This document shows positions 26,729 to 35,064 of a stretch of DNA of 64,000 bases, piece after piece (position 1 is the first letter of the stretch; each line of letters begins with the position of its first letter). The notes beneath the pieces were generated by a model. That model ran no database searches, had not been told where the DNA came from, and saw nothing but the letters and a program-made list of their open reading frames with translations. This stretch comes from Actinomycetota bacterium (GTDB taxonomy: Bacteria > Actinomycetota > Actinomycetes > Propionibacteriales > Propionibacteriaceae): positions 1-64,000 of the forward strand of contig JAIUOS010000013.1 in NCBI GenBank assembly GCA_020161755.1, given 5' to 3'. The position numbers were made by a program, and so were the translations under genes.

Positions 26729-27739
26729 ATGCTTTCCGGCGTGCCCGTCGCGACCCAGCCAGCAGACCTCGTCGGAGACCTGCCTGGCGAGTTCATCGCG
26801 CGGGTGAACGCGCTGCTCGACCTGATCGAGGAGCGCCTGGGCGAGGCGGCCGTGGCCGACACCGACTGGGTCACCGAGGCTGCGCAGCACACCATCCACG
26901 CGGGCGGCAAGCGGTTCCGCCCGCTGCTGGTGGTGCTGGCCGGGCTGTTGGCCGACGAGCCCGACACCGACGCGCTGGTGCGTGCCGCGCTGGTGATGGA
27001 GCTCACCCACGTGGCCAGCCTCTACCACGACGACGTCATGGACGAGGCCGAGCTGCGCCGCGGCGCCCCGACCGCCAACCGGCGCTGGGACAACACGGTC
27101 GCGATCCTGGTCGGCGACTTCCTGTTCGCCCGGGCGTCGTCGCTGGTGGCGACGCTGGGCACCGACTACGTCAGGCTGCAGGCCGACACGTTCGCGCGGC
27201 TCGTGCAGGGCCAGATCGCCGAGACCCGCGGCCCGCTGGACGCCGAACTGCTCGACCACTACCTGCAGGTGGTGGCCGACAAGACCGGCTCGCTGATCGC
27301 CGCGTCCACGACCTTCGGCGGCATGGTCGCCGGGGCGTCGCCCGAGGTGCTGGCCGCGCTGGCCGCCTACGGCGAGGAGATCGGCGTGGTCTTCCAGCTC
27401 AGCGACGACATCATCGACATCGCCAGCGACTCCTCGGGCAAGACCCCGGGCACCGACCTCCGCGCCGGCGTCCCCACGCTGCCCACGCTGCTGGCCCGCC
27501 GCAGCACCGATCCGGCGGACGCCCGGCTGCTCGCCCTGCTGGACGCCGACCTCTCCGCGGACGACGACCTGGCCGAGGCGCTCGGCCTGATGCGTGCGCA
27601 CCCGTCCGTCGCGCAGTCGCGGGAGGAGATCCGGCGCCGCGCCGAGGTCGCCCGTGCCCACCTCGCCCCGTTGCCCGAGGGCCCGGCGAAGGACGCCCTC
27701 GCCGCGCTCTGCGACGGCGTCATCTCCCGTTCCGCCTAG
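26729..27739 (+). CDS. Long-chain polyprenyl diphosphate synthase
   Basis: A 336-aa all-helical trans-prenyltransferase. The two aspartate-rich Mg sites are DDVMD (first DDxxD, in SLYHDDVMDEAELRRG) and DDIID (second); GGKRFRPLLV is the isopentenyl diphosphate site. Such enzymes build the hepta-to-nona-prenyl side chain of menaquinone. It begins only 4 bp after nuoN, so it is probably cotranscribed with complex I; a GTG at 26741 is an alternative start (332 aa). Chain length cannot be read reliably, so I give no symbol (hepT, ispB or grcC are used in different species). Confidence 0.9.
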   Translation: MLSGVPVATQPADLVGDLPGEFIARVNALLDLIEERLGEAAVADTDWVTEAAQHTIHAGGKRFRPLLVVLAGLLADEPDTDALVRAALVMELTHVASLYHDDVMDEAELRRGAPTANRRWDNTVAILVGDFLFARASSLVATLGTDYVRLQADTFARLVQGQIAETRGPLDAELLDHYLQVVADKTGSLIAASTTFGGMVAGASPEVLAALAAYGEEIGVVFQLSDDIIDIASDSSGKTPGTDLRAGVPTLPTLLARRSTDPADARLLALLDADLSADDDLAEALGLMRAHPSVAQSREEIRRRAEVARAHLAPLPEGPAKDALAALCDGVISRSA

Positions 27740-27821
27740 CCCTCTGGCGCGCCCACGTTCCGGGCGCGTCCCGTGCCCGTGTCGGGGCGCCCCCACGCCC
27801 GCGTTCTGGGTGACTCGCATA

Positions 27822-28030
27822 CCCGTGTCGCGATCCCGCCGCTGTCCGTGTCCCACCTGTCACCGTGGTCACAGGGGCGCCCTCAAAGGGCCGAATCGCG
27901 ACAGGAGGCCCGAACTACTCGGGCCGGGCTGCCCAAGGAGGTGTGGAGGCCCTCCCTTTGGGTCCTGCACCGCGCGGTGTCGTGATCCGGACGCTCGAGC
28001 CCGCCAGTGTGACGGGTGAGCACCGTGGGA
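27822..28030. repeat. ~209-bp direct repeat, copy 1
   Basis: The copy opens with 27 bases identical to copy 2 and closes with a shared GTGACGGGTGAGCAC then GTGGGA. Inner identical blocks include ATCGCGACAGG, CTCGGGCC and GGAGGTGTGGAGG. Within it TGTCGCGAT (27826-27834) can pair with ATCGCGACA (27895-27903), closing a loop of 60 nt. Function is unknown. Confidence 0.75.
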
Positions 28031-28201
28031 GGGGTCCGGATCGCGACGGCGCGCCTCCCGTGCCCGTGTTCCGGGAGCAGCACGCATTCCAGGCGCCTCC
28101 CCGCGCTCGCGCTTCGCGGCGCCTCCCGTGCCCGTGTTCTTCGCCGAGCCCGCGTCCGTGTTCGGGGCGCAGCCCGTGGCCGCGTTCCGGGCGGCGCCGT
28201 G

Positions 28202-28409
28202 CCCGTGTCGCGATCCCGCCGCTGTCCGCGTCACACCTGTCGCCCTGATCACTGGGGCGCTTTCGAGGGCCCAATCGCGACAGGGGCCGCGTCCAACTCG
28301 GGCCGGCCCTGCCCAGGGAGGTGTGGAGGACGTCCGATCGCGCCTGATCCGCGACCTGTCGTGCTCCGGCCGCTCAAACCCGCCCGCGTGACGGGTGAGC
28401 ACGGTGGGA
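28202..28409. repeat. ~209-bp direct repeat, copy 2
   Basis: This is the second copy, 171 bp after the first and nearly the same length. TGTCGCGAT (28206-28214) and ATCGCGACA (28274-28282) are kept at almost the same spacing as in copy 1, although much of the intervening sequence has diverged. That pattern suits conservation of a folded element, or two old insertions of one repeat family. Confidence 0.75.
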
Positions 28410-28518
28410 CGAGGTGAGTGGCAGGATCGCGTCAGCGCCGGGCGGGCGGTCCGGAGCTAAGCCGGGTGACGTTGTCAAGACGCCGGGTTAGGGTTGCCTC
28501 AGTTCCGAAGGAGGCAGC

Positions 28519-29874
28519 ATGGCCAGACCACAGGTCGTCATCATCGGTTCCGGCTTCGGTGGACTGTTCACCGCGCAGGCCCTGGCGAAGGTTGACGTCG
28601 ACGTGACCATCGTGTCGAAGACGGTGTCCCACCTGTTCCAGCCGCTGCTTTACCAGGTCGCCACCGGCATCCTGTCGACCGGCGAGATCGCGCCCGCCAC
28701 CCGTGACATCCTGCGCCACCAGGCCAACGCCACCGTGCTGCTGGCCGAGGTGAACAGCATCAACCTCACCAGCCGCATCGTGATCGCCGAGAAGCTGGGC
28801 AAGACCGTCGCGCTGAAGTACGACTACCTCGCGGTGGCCGCCGGCGCCGGGCAGTCCTACTTCGGCAACGACCAGTTCGCCACGTTCGCCCCGGGCATGA
28901 AGAGCATCGACGACGCCCTCGAGCTGCGGGCGCGGATCTTCGGCTCGCTGGAGATGGCCGAGCTCACCGAGGACCTCGACGAGCGCCGTCGCCTGCTCAC
29001 GTTCGTGGTGGTCGGTGCCGGCCCCACCGGCGTCGAGATGGCCGGGCAGATCGCCGAGCTCACCCAGCACACCCTGCGCCGGAGCTTCCGCCGCATCGAC
29101 ACCACCAGCGCGAAGGTGCTGCTCCTCGACGGCGCGGACGCGGTGCTGCCGCCGTTCGGCCCGGAGCTGTCGGCCGCCGCCCGCAAGGAACTCGAGCGCA
29201 ACGGCGTCGAGGTGCGGCTGGGCGCGCTGGTGACCAACGTGGACGCGACCGGGCTGGACGTGAAGTACTCCGACGGTCGGACCGAGCGCATCGCCTCCTC
29301 GTGCAAGGTCTGGGCGGCCGGCGTGCAGGCCAGCCCGCTGGGCCGGACGCTGGCCGAGCAGTCCGGTGCCGGCATCGACCGGGCCGGCCGCGTCCAGGTG
29401 AACGACGACCTGACCCTGCCCGGCCACCCCGAGGTGTTCGTGGTCGGCGACATGATCTCGCTGAACGGCCTGCCGGGCGTCGCGCAGGTGGCCATCCAGG
29501 GCGGCCGGTACGCGGCGTCCCGGATCAAGGGCGACGTGGACGGGCACCCGGTGACGGGGCCGTTCGTCTACCACGACAAGGGGTCGATGGCGGTGATCAG
29601 CCGGTTCGGCGCGGTCGCCAAGGTGGGCAAGCTCCGCCTGACCGGCTTCCCGGCGTGGTTCGCGTGGCTGTTCGTCCACCTGATCTACGTGGTCGGGTTC
29701 AAGAACCGCATCACGACCCTGCTGCACTGGTTCATCACCTTCGTCGGCCGTGGCCGGTCCGAGCGGGTCACCACCGAGCAGCAGCTCGTCGGCCGCCTCG
29801 CGGTCAAGCAGCTGGGCGAGGACTTCCAGCCGACGATCTCCGGCACCCTCGACCCGGGCAAGATCAAGCACTGA
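28519..29874 (+). CDS. ndh: Type II NADH dehydrogenase (non-proton-pumping)
   Basis: A 451-aa membrane-associated flavoprotein that passes electrons from NADH to menaquinone without pumping, an alternative to complex I. It has an FAD Rossmann motif VVIIGSGFGGLFTAQAL at the start, HLFQPLLYQVATG, AVAAGAG, the NADH-binding motif VVVGAGPTGVEMAGQIAEL, and the second FAD motif VFVVGDM followed by GVAQVAIQGG. The C-terminal FAWLFVHLIYVVGFKNRI is the amphipathic membrane anchor. AAGGAGG lies 6 bases before the ATG. The stop overlaps the following ATG (TGATG). Confidence 0.93.
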   Translation: MARPQVVIIGSGFGGLFTAQALAKVDVDVTIVSKTVSHLFQPLLYQVATGILSTGEIAPATRDILRHQANATVLLAEVNSINLTSRIVIAEKLGKTVALKYDYLAVAAGAGQSYFGNDQFATFAPGMKSIDDALELRARIFGSLEMAELTEDLDERRRLLTFVVVGAGPTGVEMAGQIAELTQHTLRRSFRRIDTTSAKVLLLDGADAVLPPFGPELSAAARKELERNGVEVRLGALVTNVDATGLDVKYSDGRTERIASSCKVWAAGVQASPLGRTLAEQSGAGIDRAGRVQVNDDLTLPGHPEVFVVGDMISLNGLPGVAQVAIQGGRYAASRIKGDVDGHPVTGPFVYHDKGSMAVISRFGAVAKVGKLRLTGFPAWFAWLFVHLIYVVGFKNRITTLLHWFITFVGRGRSERVTTEQQLVGRLAVKQLGEDFQPTISGTLDPGKIKH

Positions 29875-31304
29875 TGGACGATCTGACCGGGCTCGACGCC
29901 CTGGCGACGGCGCGCGCCGTCCGCGAGGGCTCGGTCTCCGCGACCGAGGTGACGCGGGTGTATCTGGAGCGCGCGGCCCGCCTCTCACCAGTCGTGGGTG
30001 CGTTCGCTCGGTTGGCCCCCGCCCTGGCCCTGGCCCAGGCGGCGGCGGTCGACGCCGCCGTGGCCCGCGGGGAGACCGACGCCCCGCTGCTGGGCGTGCC
30101 GTGCCCGATCAAGGACATCAACCCGGTGGCCGGCCTCGGCTGGGAGGCCGGCACGGCCGCGATGCAGGGCAACGTCGCCGACCTCGACGACGACATCGTC
30201 GGGTGGTTCGCCGGTGCCGGCACCGTGATGCTCGGCAAGACCGCCGTGCCCGAGTTCGGCCTGCCCTGCTACACCGAGCCCGAGGGCGCACCGGCGGCGC
30301 GGACGCCGTGGGACCTGTCCCGCTCGGCGGGCGGCTCCAGCGGTGGCGCCGCGGCTGCCGTGGCCACCGGGCTCGCCCCGATCGCGCACGGGTCGGACGC
30401 CGGCGGCTCGATCCGCATCCCGGCGTCCGCCTGCGGGCTGGTCGGGCTCAAGGCCACACGTGGACGCGTCTCGGGCGGGCGCCTGCGGATGCCCGGCCCG
30501 GGCCTGGGCAGCGACGGGGTGCTGACCCGTACCGTCGCCGACACCGCGGTCGCGCTCGACGTGCTCGCCGGACGCGGCGTGGGGGAGACCTACCGGGTGG
30601 CCGCGCCCCGCACCACCTTCCTCGAGGCTGCCGGACGCGAACCGGGCCGCCTCCGCGTCGGCGTGCTGACCACCCCGGCCATCGCCGAGGCCGACGTGCA
30701 CCCCGCGTGCCTGGAGGCCGTCCGGCGGACGGCCGAGGTACTGGCCGGGCTCGGTCACGAGGTCACCGACGCGCCGGTGCCGTTCGAGGTCGAGCGCTGG
30801 CAGTCGTTCCACGCCCTGTGGGCGGTCGGGTCGGCGTCGATCCCGCTGCCGCCCGAGGCCGAGGCGGTGCTGCGTCCGCTCACCCGGTGGTTGCGGGAGG
30901 AGGGGCGGCGGACGTCCGGCGTGGCGTACGCCGACGCGGTCGCCGCCGTGCAGCGGCTGACCGTCGACACCGCGCTGGCCTGGGACACCTTCGACGTGGT
31001 CCTCACCCCGACGCTGGCCCAGCCGCCCGCGCCCGTCGGAGCGCTGCGCAACGACGACGACCCGGCCGAGGACTTCGCCGCCCAGACCCGGTTCACACCC
31101 TGGACCAGCGTGTACAACCTCACCGGGCGCCCGGCGATCTCGCTGCCGCTGCACACGGCCGAGGTGGACGGACGGGTGCTGCCGATCGGCGTCATGCTCG
31201 GCGGCCGCCACGGGGCGGAGGAGACGCTGCTGGCGCTGGCCGCCCAGCTCGAGGCGGCGGTGGGCTGGCAGCACCCGTTCCTGCTCGACGAACCGGGCGA
31301 CTAG
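29874..31304 (+). CDS. Amidase (amidase-signature family)
   Basis: A 476-aa amidase-signature hydrolase. The Ser-cisSer-Lys triad is readable: Lys in PIKDINPVAGL (~residue 80), the cis-Ser in SAGGSSGGAAAAVA, and the nucleophile Ser in GSDAGGSIRIPAS. Members cleave carboxamides of varied substrates or act in GatA, but the sequence lacks GatB/C partners nearby, so it is probably a catabolic amidase of unknown substrate. It begins at the last base of the ndh stop (TGATG), which couples it to ndh with no evident functional link. It ends six bases before the second 59-bp repeat. Confidence 0.88.
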   Translation: MDDLTGLDALATARAVREGSVSATEVTRVYLERAARLSPVVGAFARLAPALALAQAAAVDAAVARGETDAPLLGVPCPIKDINPVAGLGWEAGTAAMQGNVADLDDDIVGWFAGAGTVMLGKTAVPEFGLPCYTEPEGAPAARTPWDLSRSAGGSSGGAAAAVATGLAPIAHGSDAGGSIRIPASACGLVGLKATRGRVSGGRLRMPGPGLGSDGVLTRTVADTAVALDVLAGRGVGETYRVAAPRTTFLEAAGREPGRLRVGVLTTPAIAEADVHPACLEAVRRTAEVLAGLGHEVTDAPVPFEVERWQSFHALWAVGSASIPLPPEAEAVLRPLTRWLREEGRRTSGVAYADAVAAVQRLTVDTALAWDTFDVVLTPTLAQPPAPVGALRNDDDPAEDFAAQTRFTPWTSVYNLTGRPAISLPLHTAEVDGRVLPIGVMLGGRHGAEETLLALAAQLEAAVGWQHPFLLDEPGD

Positions 31305-31310
31305 ACATGG

Positions 31311-31369
31311 ACACCCCGCGGAGTTCTTCTCCTCCGCTGCGCTCCCCCGAACAACTCCGCAGGGACCCC
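31311..31369 (+). repeat. 59-bp palindromic repeat, copy 2 (upstream of the CHAT gene)
   Basis: The partner of the repeat at 14945-15003, matching at 52 of 59 positions with no gaps. It again ends exactly two bases before an ATG. The fold GGAGTT...AACTCC is kept, and the flanking CG/CG pair differs together on both arms relative to copy 1. The CAGGGA near the 3' end is the only ribosome-binding-like sequence for the next gene. Confidence 0.8.
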
Positions 31370-31371
31370 CG

Positions 31372-33864
31372 ATGAACGGGCAGGCTGACGCAGGCGCGTG
31401 GCTGGCCGCCGGTCTGGCGTACCTCGATCACGCCGGCCCCGACTTCTACGACCACCCGTTCGACGACGCCGAGCTGGACCGGCTGCTGGCCGCGCGGCTC
31501 ACGCCGCAGGTGTGGTGGCGCACGGACGCGGCCCGCGTCCCCAAGCCGTCGGGCACGGTGGACGCCGAGCCGGCCGCGCCCTGGGTGTTCGTCGGAGCCA
31601 TGGACGGCGACCGTGCGGCCACCTTCGCCGCCGCCTGGCAGCGGGCCGTCCAACGGCTGGGCCCGCCCGACTTCCTCCGGCTGTCGCCGGTCGTCCCCGA
31701 CGACCGCGACCGCGCGCTCAGCCTCGGGGCGGAGGCCGGGCTGAAGGTGGCGGCCGCCCTGACGGAGCTCGGCGGCCCCTTCAGCTGGCACTGCCCGGTG
31801 ACCGTGACCGCTGCCGGTCCGGGCGCCGCCGGCCTGCTCGCCCGACTGCGGGCGCTGCCGCTGGGCGGCTACGGGTTCACCGTGGTCGGCCACGGGCCGG
31901 CCGACGTGTGCTTCCTCGACGGCGACGCTCCCGCGACCGACGGCTGCGGCACGGTCATCGCGGTCGGCGCGGGCGGCTCGTACGCCCTGTACGAGCGGGC
32001 GGCACGTTCCCACCGCACCCTGGCCGTCGGCGTGGCCGGTGAGGACCTGTCCTGGTGGCCGGAGGTCGTGAACGCCCTGGCGTCGAACCTCCCCCTGGAC
32101 TGTGCGCTGGCCGCGGTGGTGCCGGACGCCTGGGTCGGTGGACTCACCGCACCGCTCACCGCCACCACCCTGGAGATCACCCGCGCCGACAAGGGCTGGC
32201 GCGGTCCGCAGACCGAGGCCACCTTCCGGGGGCCGAGCGCGGGTGGGCGTGGGGCCGGCCCGGTGGAGATCGAGGTGGAGGGGATGGCCGCCGCCGAGCC
32301 GCCCGGCGCGGCGGCGGCGGACGACCCGCGACGGCTGGTCGTCGAGTTCCGCGACGGCCTGCGCAAGGTGCGGACGGTGCTGCCGCCCGCGCGTCCGCTC
32401 ACCCTCGAGGTCGCCATCGCCGTGCCCGGACGCGGCCAGGCGGCCGGGGCGATCGCGGTGCCCGACCCGGGCGCGGCCGAGGACGTGGTCACCCTGGACG
32501 TGGTCGCCTCCGGCCCGGTGTGGCCGGCACCGCAGGTGGCACAGATCGCCTGGCCGGTGCACGACCACGACGAGCCGAGCACCTCGGCGGTGTTCGCCCT
32601 CACCACGCCGGCCGGCGGCCAGGCCGTCACGATCGGCATCACCGTGCTGTACCGGGGGCGTCCGCTCCAGCAGGCCGACATCGTGGCCGCCGTCCGCGAC
32701 GTGGCGGTGCCGGGCGAGCGGGTGCGGGTGGTGGTGCGCAGCACGAGCACGCCGCCGGCGCCGGCCCTGATCACCACCCCGGCGGTGTCGAGCCTGGACG
32801 CCACCGGGAGCGAGCTGCGCAACACGTTCACCGGCGCGGCGATCGGCCTGGTCGAGCTGGACGGCGTCCTGGACGCCTTCGAGCAGCGGATCTCGCGCAC
32901 GCTCGGGGTGGACGACGCCCCGGAGTCGCTCACCGACCCGGCCGCGGTGTCGCTGTTGGTCGACCTCGCCCGGCAGGGCGCGGGCCTGCGCGACCTGATC
33001 GCCCCGCTCGGCCTGGACGGCGCCGGTGCGGTCAGCCTGCTGGTGCAGCCGGCGTCCCGGGTGCTGCCGCTCGAACTGGTGTACTCCGGCGCGGTGCCGC
33101 GCCGGACCGGGGCGAAGCTCTGCGCGCACGTCCACACCCCACCCGCGCCGGGCGAGGCCTGTGACCGCACCAGCTCGCGGGTGGTCTGCCCCTACGCGTT
33201 CTGGGCGCTGAACCGCACGGTCGTGCGCACGGTCGTGCTGCCGGACGGGCGTCCGCGCCCGATGCCGCCCACGCTCGACCTCGAACCGGTGCTGCTGGCC
33301 GCCAGCACCCGCGCCGACTTCGGGGCGGCCGCCGACCGGCGTCCCAGCGACCTGCTCACCGCGGCCTGCGCGGCGCTGTTCGGCACGGTCGAGCGGGTGA
33401 CCAGCTGGACGGCGTGGCGCCGCGAGGTGGCCGCGCGCCACCCCGACCTGCTGGTGCTGCTCGCGCACACCGAGGTCGCCGGGGGCGAGGCGACGCTCCA
33501 GATCGGTCGCAACTCGTTCCTGGCCCGTCCCGACGTCAGCACCGCGATGCTCGGCGGCTCGCCGCTGGTGCTACTCGTCGCGTGCGCGTCCGCGGTCGCC
33601 GGCGACGAGTTCGGCACGCTGCCGGGCACGTTCACCGCGCGTGGCGCCGCCGCGGTGGTGGGGCTGCTGACGAAGCTGTCCGGGTCGCAGGGCGGCCGGG
33701 CGGCGCAGGCCGTCCTCACCGCGCTGCACGGTGCGGGGGGCGCAGGGCCGGTCGGGCTCGGCGCGGCCCTGGCGACGGCGCGACGCGACCTGGTCGCCCA
33801 GGGGCTGCTGGTCGGCATGATGCTGGTCGCCCACGGCGAGATCGACGTCCGGATCGGGGGATGA
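31372..33864 (+). CDS. CHAT-domain (caspase-like) protease with unknown N-terminal region
   Basis: An 830-aa soluble protein. The C-terminal ~250 residues look like a CHAT caspase-fold protease: a strand ending in His699 (LLVLLAHTEV), a strand ending in Cys738 (PLVLLVACASA), then FGTLPGTFTARGAAAVVGLL, where CHAT proteins have their oxyanion and specificity segment. His and Cys are 39 residues apart, plausible for the dyad. Residues ~330-470 are beta-rich and may be a sandwich domain; residues 1-270 are unrecognised, with Trp-rich patches. No membrane segment, TPR or NTPase motif is visible. The MBL gene starts one base after its stop. The CHAT call is pattern-based. Confidence 0.72.
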   Translation: MNGQADAGAWLAAGLAYLDHAGPDFYDHPFDDAELDRLLAARLTPQVWWRTDAARVPKPSGTVDAEPAAPWVFVGAMDGDRAATFAAAWQRAVQRLGPPDFLRLSPVVPDDRDRALSLGAEAGLKVAAALTELGGPFSWHCPVTVTAAGPGAAGLLARLRALPLGGYGFTVVGHGPADVCFLDGDAPATDGCGTVIAVGAGGSYALYERAARSHRTLAVGVAGEDLSWWPEVVNALASNLPLDCALAAVVPDAWVGGLTAPLTATTLEITRADKGWRGPQTEATFRGPSAGGRGAGPVEIEVEGMAAAEPPGAAAADDPRRLVVEFRDGLRKVRTVLPPARPLTLEVAIAVPGRGQAAGAIAVPDPGAAEDVVTLDVVASGPVWPAPQVAQIAWPVHDHDEPSTSAVFALTTPAGGQAVTIGITVLYRGRPLQQADIVAAVRDVAVPGERVRVVVRSTSTPPAPALITTPAVSSLDATGSELRNTFTGAAIGLVELDGVLDAFEQRISRTLGVDDAPESLTDPAAVSLLVDLARQGAGLRDLIAPLGLDGAGAVSLLVQPASRVLPLELVYSGAVPRRTGAKLCAHVHTPPAPGEACDRTSSRVVCPYAFWALNRTVVRTVVLPDGRPRPMPPTLDLEPVLLAASTRADFGAAADRRPSDLLTAACAALFGTVERVTSWTAWRREVAARHPDLLVLLAHTEVAGGEATLQIGRNSFLARPDVSTAMLGGSPLVLLVACASAVAGDEFGTLPGTFTARGAAAVVGLLTKLSGSQGGRAAQAVLTALHGAGGAGPVGLGAALATARRDLVAQGLLVGMMLVAHGEIDVRIGG

Positions 33865-33865
33865 G

Positions 33866-34960
33866 GTGTTCGCGATCGAGATGCTGCCGGCCGGTCAGGG
33901 CGACGCCCTGGTGGTCGAGTACGGTCCGTCGGCGAGCGCGAAGCGACTGCTGATCGACGGCGGGCCGGTGTTGCACTGGCCCGAGATCCGCGCGCGGCTG
34001 CTGAAGCGGCGCGAGACCCACTACGAGGCGCTGGTGGTGACCCACATCGACGAGGACCACATCGGCGGCGTGCTCGCCCTGCTGGACGACCCCGACCTGC
34101 GCAGCCGGGTCGACGTGGTGTGGTTCAACGGCTACGTGCACTGCACGGCCGGCGGCAGCGTCCTGGGACCGATCCACGGGGAGCAGCTGACCCGGCGCAT
34201 CGCCGAGGGCGGCTACCGGTGGAACGACAGCTTCCCGAACCCGCCGGCGCCGGGCACCGGCGGCCCGATCGTGGTCGGCACCCAGCGGCCGCTGCCCGTG
34301 GTCGAGCTGGACGGTGGGGCTCGGGTGGTCGTGCTCGCCCCGGGACCGAAGAAGCTGAAGGCGCTGGCGAAGGTGTGGGAGCGGGTCGTCACCGACGCGG
34401 GTCTCGTGCCGGGCGCCGGCGCCGGGGGAGAGGGCGCTAAGGTGGCCCAGAAGCCGAAGGTGGTGCCGCCGCTGCCGCCGGTGCTCGACCGGGCCGCGCT
34501 GGAGGCGATGGCCGCGCCGTCGCCGAAGGACTCCTCGGCCGCCAACGGCAGCAGCATCTCGTTCGTGCTGGAGTTCGGCGGCAAGCGGCTGCTGCTCACC
34601 GGCGACGTGCACGCCGACACCCTGCTGGCGGGCCTGACCCGCTACGCCGAACTGGTCGGCGAGCCGCGTCCGCACTTCGACCTGGTGAAGCTGCCGCACC
34701 ACGGCAGCGACGCCAACGTGACCGCGGCGCTGGTGGCCGCGATCGACGCCCGCCGCTACCTCGTCTCCAGCAACGGCGACGGCTACGGCCACCCCGACGA
34801 CGCCACGATCGCACGGCTGATCCTCGGCTCGCCCGGCCCGATCACGGTCTACGGCGACTATGCCGGTTACCGGATGTTGCCCTGGGCCGAGCGCGCCGCC
34901 GAGGCCGGCCTGACCGTGAAGCTCCCGAAGTCCAAGCCCGGCCTCCGCGTCCCCGTGTGA
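33866..34960 (+). CDS. ComEC-like MBL-fold metallo-hydrolase
   Basis: A 364-aa metallo-beta-lactamase-fold protein. The metal motif HxDxDH is THIDEDHIGG (His60, Asp62, Asp64, His65); Asp247 in LLLTGDVHAD and the His278-His279 pair in KLPHHGSDAN complete the site. The opening MFAIEMLPAGQGDALVVEYG is typical of the soluble relatives of the ComEC C-terminal domain, which hydrolyse nucleic acid or cyclic phosphodiesters in some systems. It starts at GTG one base after the CHAT stop, so the two are made together. MBL/peptidase pairs recur in bacterial conflict systems, which is the main hint to function. Confidence 0.85.
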   Translation: MFAIEMLPAGQGDALVVEYGPSASAKRLLIDGGPVLHWPEIRARLLKRRETHYEALVVTHIDEDHIGGVLALLDDPDLRSRVDVVWFNGYVHCTAGGSVLGPIHGEQLTRRIAEGGYRWNDSFPNPPAPGTGGPIVVGTQRPLPVVELDGGARVVVLAPGPKKLKALAKVWERVVTDAGLVPGAGAGGEGAKVAQKPKVVPPLPPVLDRAALEAMAAPSPKDSSAANGSSISFVLEFGGKRLLLTGDVHADTLLAGLTRYAELVGEPRPHFDLVKLPHHGSDANVTAALVAAIDARRYLVSSNGDGYGHPDDATIARLILGSPGPITVYGDYAGYRMLPWAERAAEAGLTVKLPKSKPGLRVPV

Positions 34961-35064
34961 CGTGTCAGGAAGCGAACTTGTCTGTTCCTCGGCCCGCTGG
35001 CGCGGCCCTCGTCAAGACGTCGTCCGCGTCCTGCCGCTGACGCGTCAGGACGCGAACTTGTCTG
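34958..35064. repeat. 27-bp direct repeat pair covering the nhaA 3' end
   Basis: The segments 34958-34984 and 35038-35064 match at 25 of 27 positions. The second covers the nhaA C-terminus on the minus strand (Asp-Lys-Phe-Ala-Ser-stop); the first repeats those codons 80 bp further along and begins exactly at the stop codon of the MBL gene. It lies in the short gap between two convergent genes. Confidence 0.75.

Larger units (their letters stand above)
27740..28518. other. Non-coding repeat-rich gap between prenyl synthase and ndh
   Basis: This 779-bp gap has open frames on both strands, but none looks like a protein: all are Arg/Ala/Pro/Gly-rich, have no recognisable motif and change frame across the repeats. 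The stretch contains two ~209-bp direct repeats (given separately). Around and between them are degenerate copies of a CCCGTGTTCCGGG-like phrase, for example near 27770, 28060, 28130, 28155 and 28180. The last ~90 bp before ndh should hold its promoter, but I see no convincing -35/-10 pair. Confidence 0.7.

Noticed and set aside
27822-28409. CRISPR array
   Set aside because: Only two long units, no short regular repeats with unique spacers, and no cas genes.
27773-28417. Several overlapping short frames on both strands in the repeat region
   Set aside because: No ribosome sites in place, no motifs, extreme Arg/Pro/Ala/Gly content, and frames are not kept between the two repeat copies.
28472-28494. 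TTGTCA plus TAGGGT as an ndh promoter
   Set aside because: Spacing is only 11 bp, too short for a sigma-70-type promoter.
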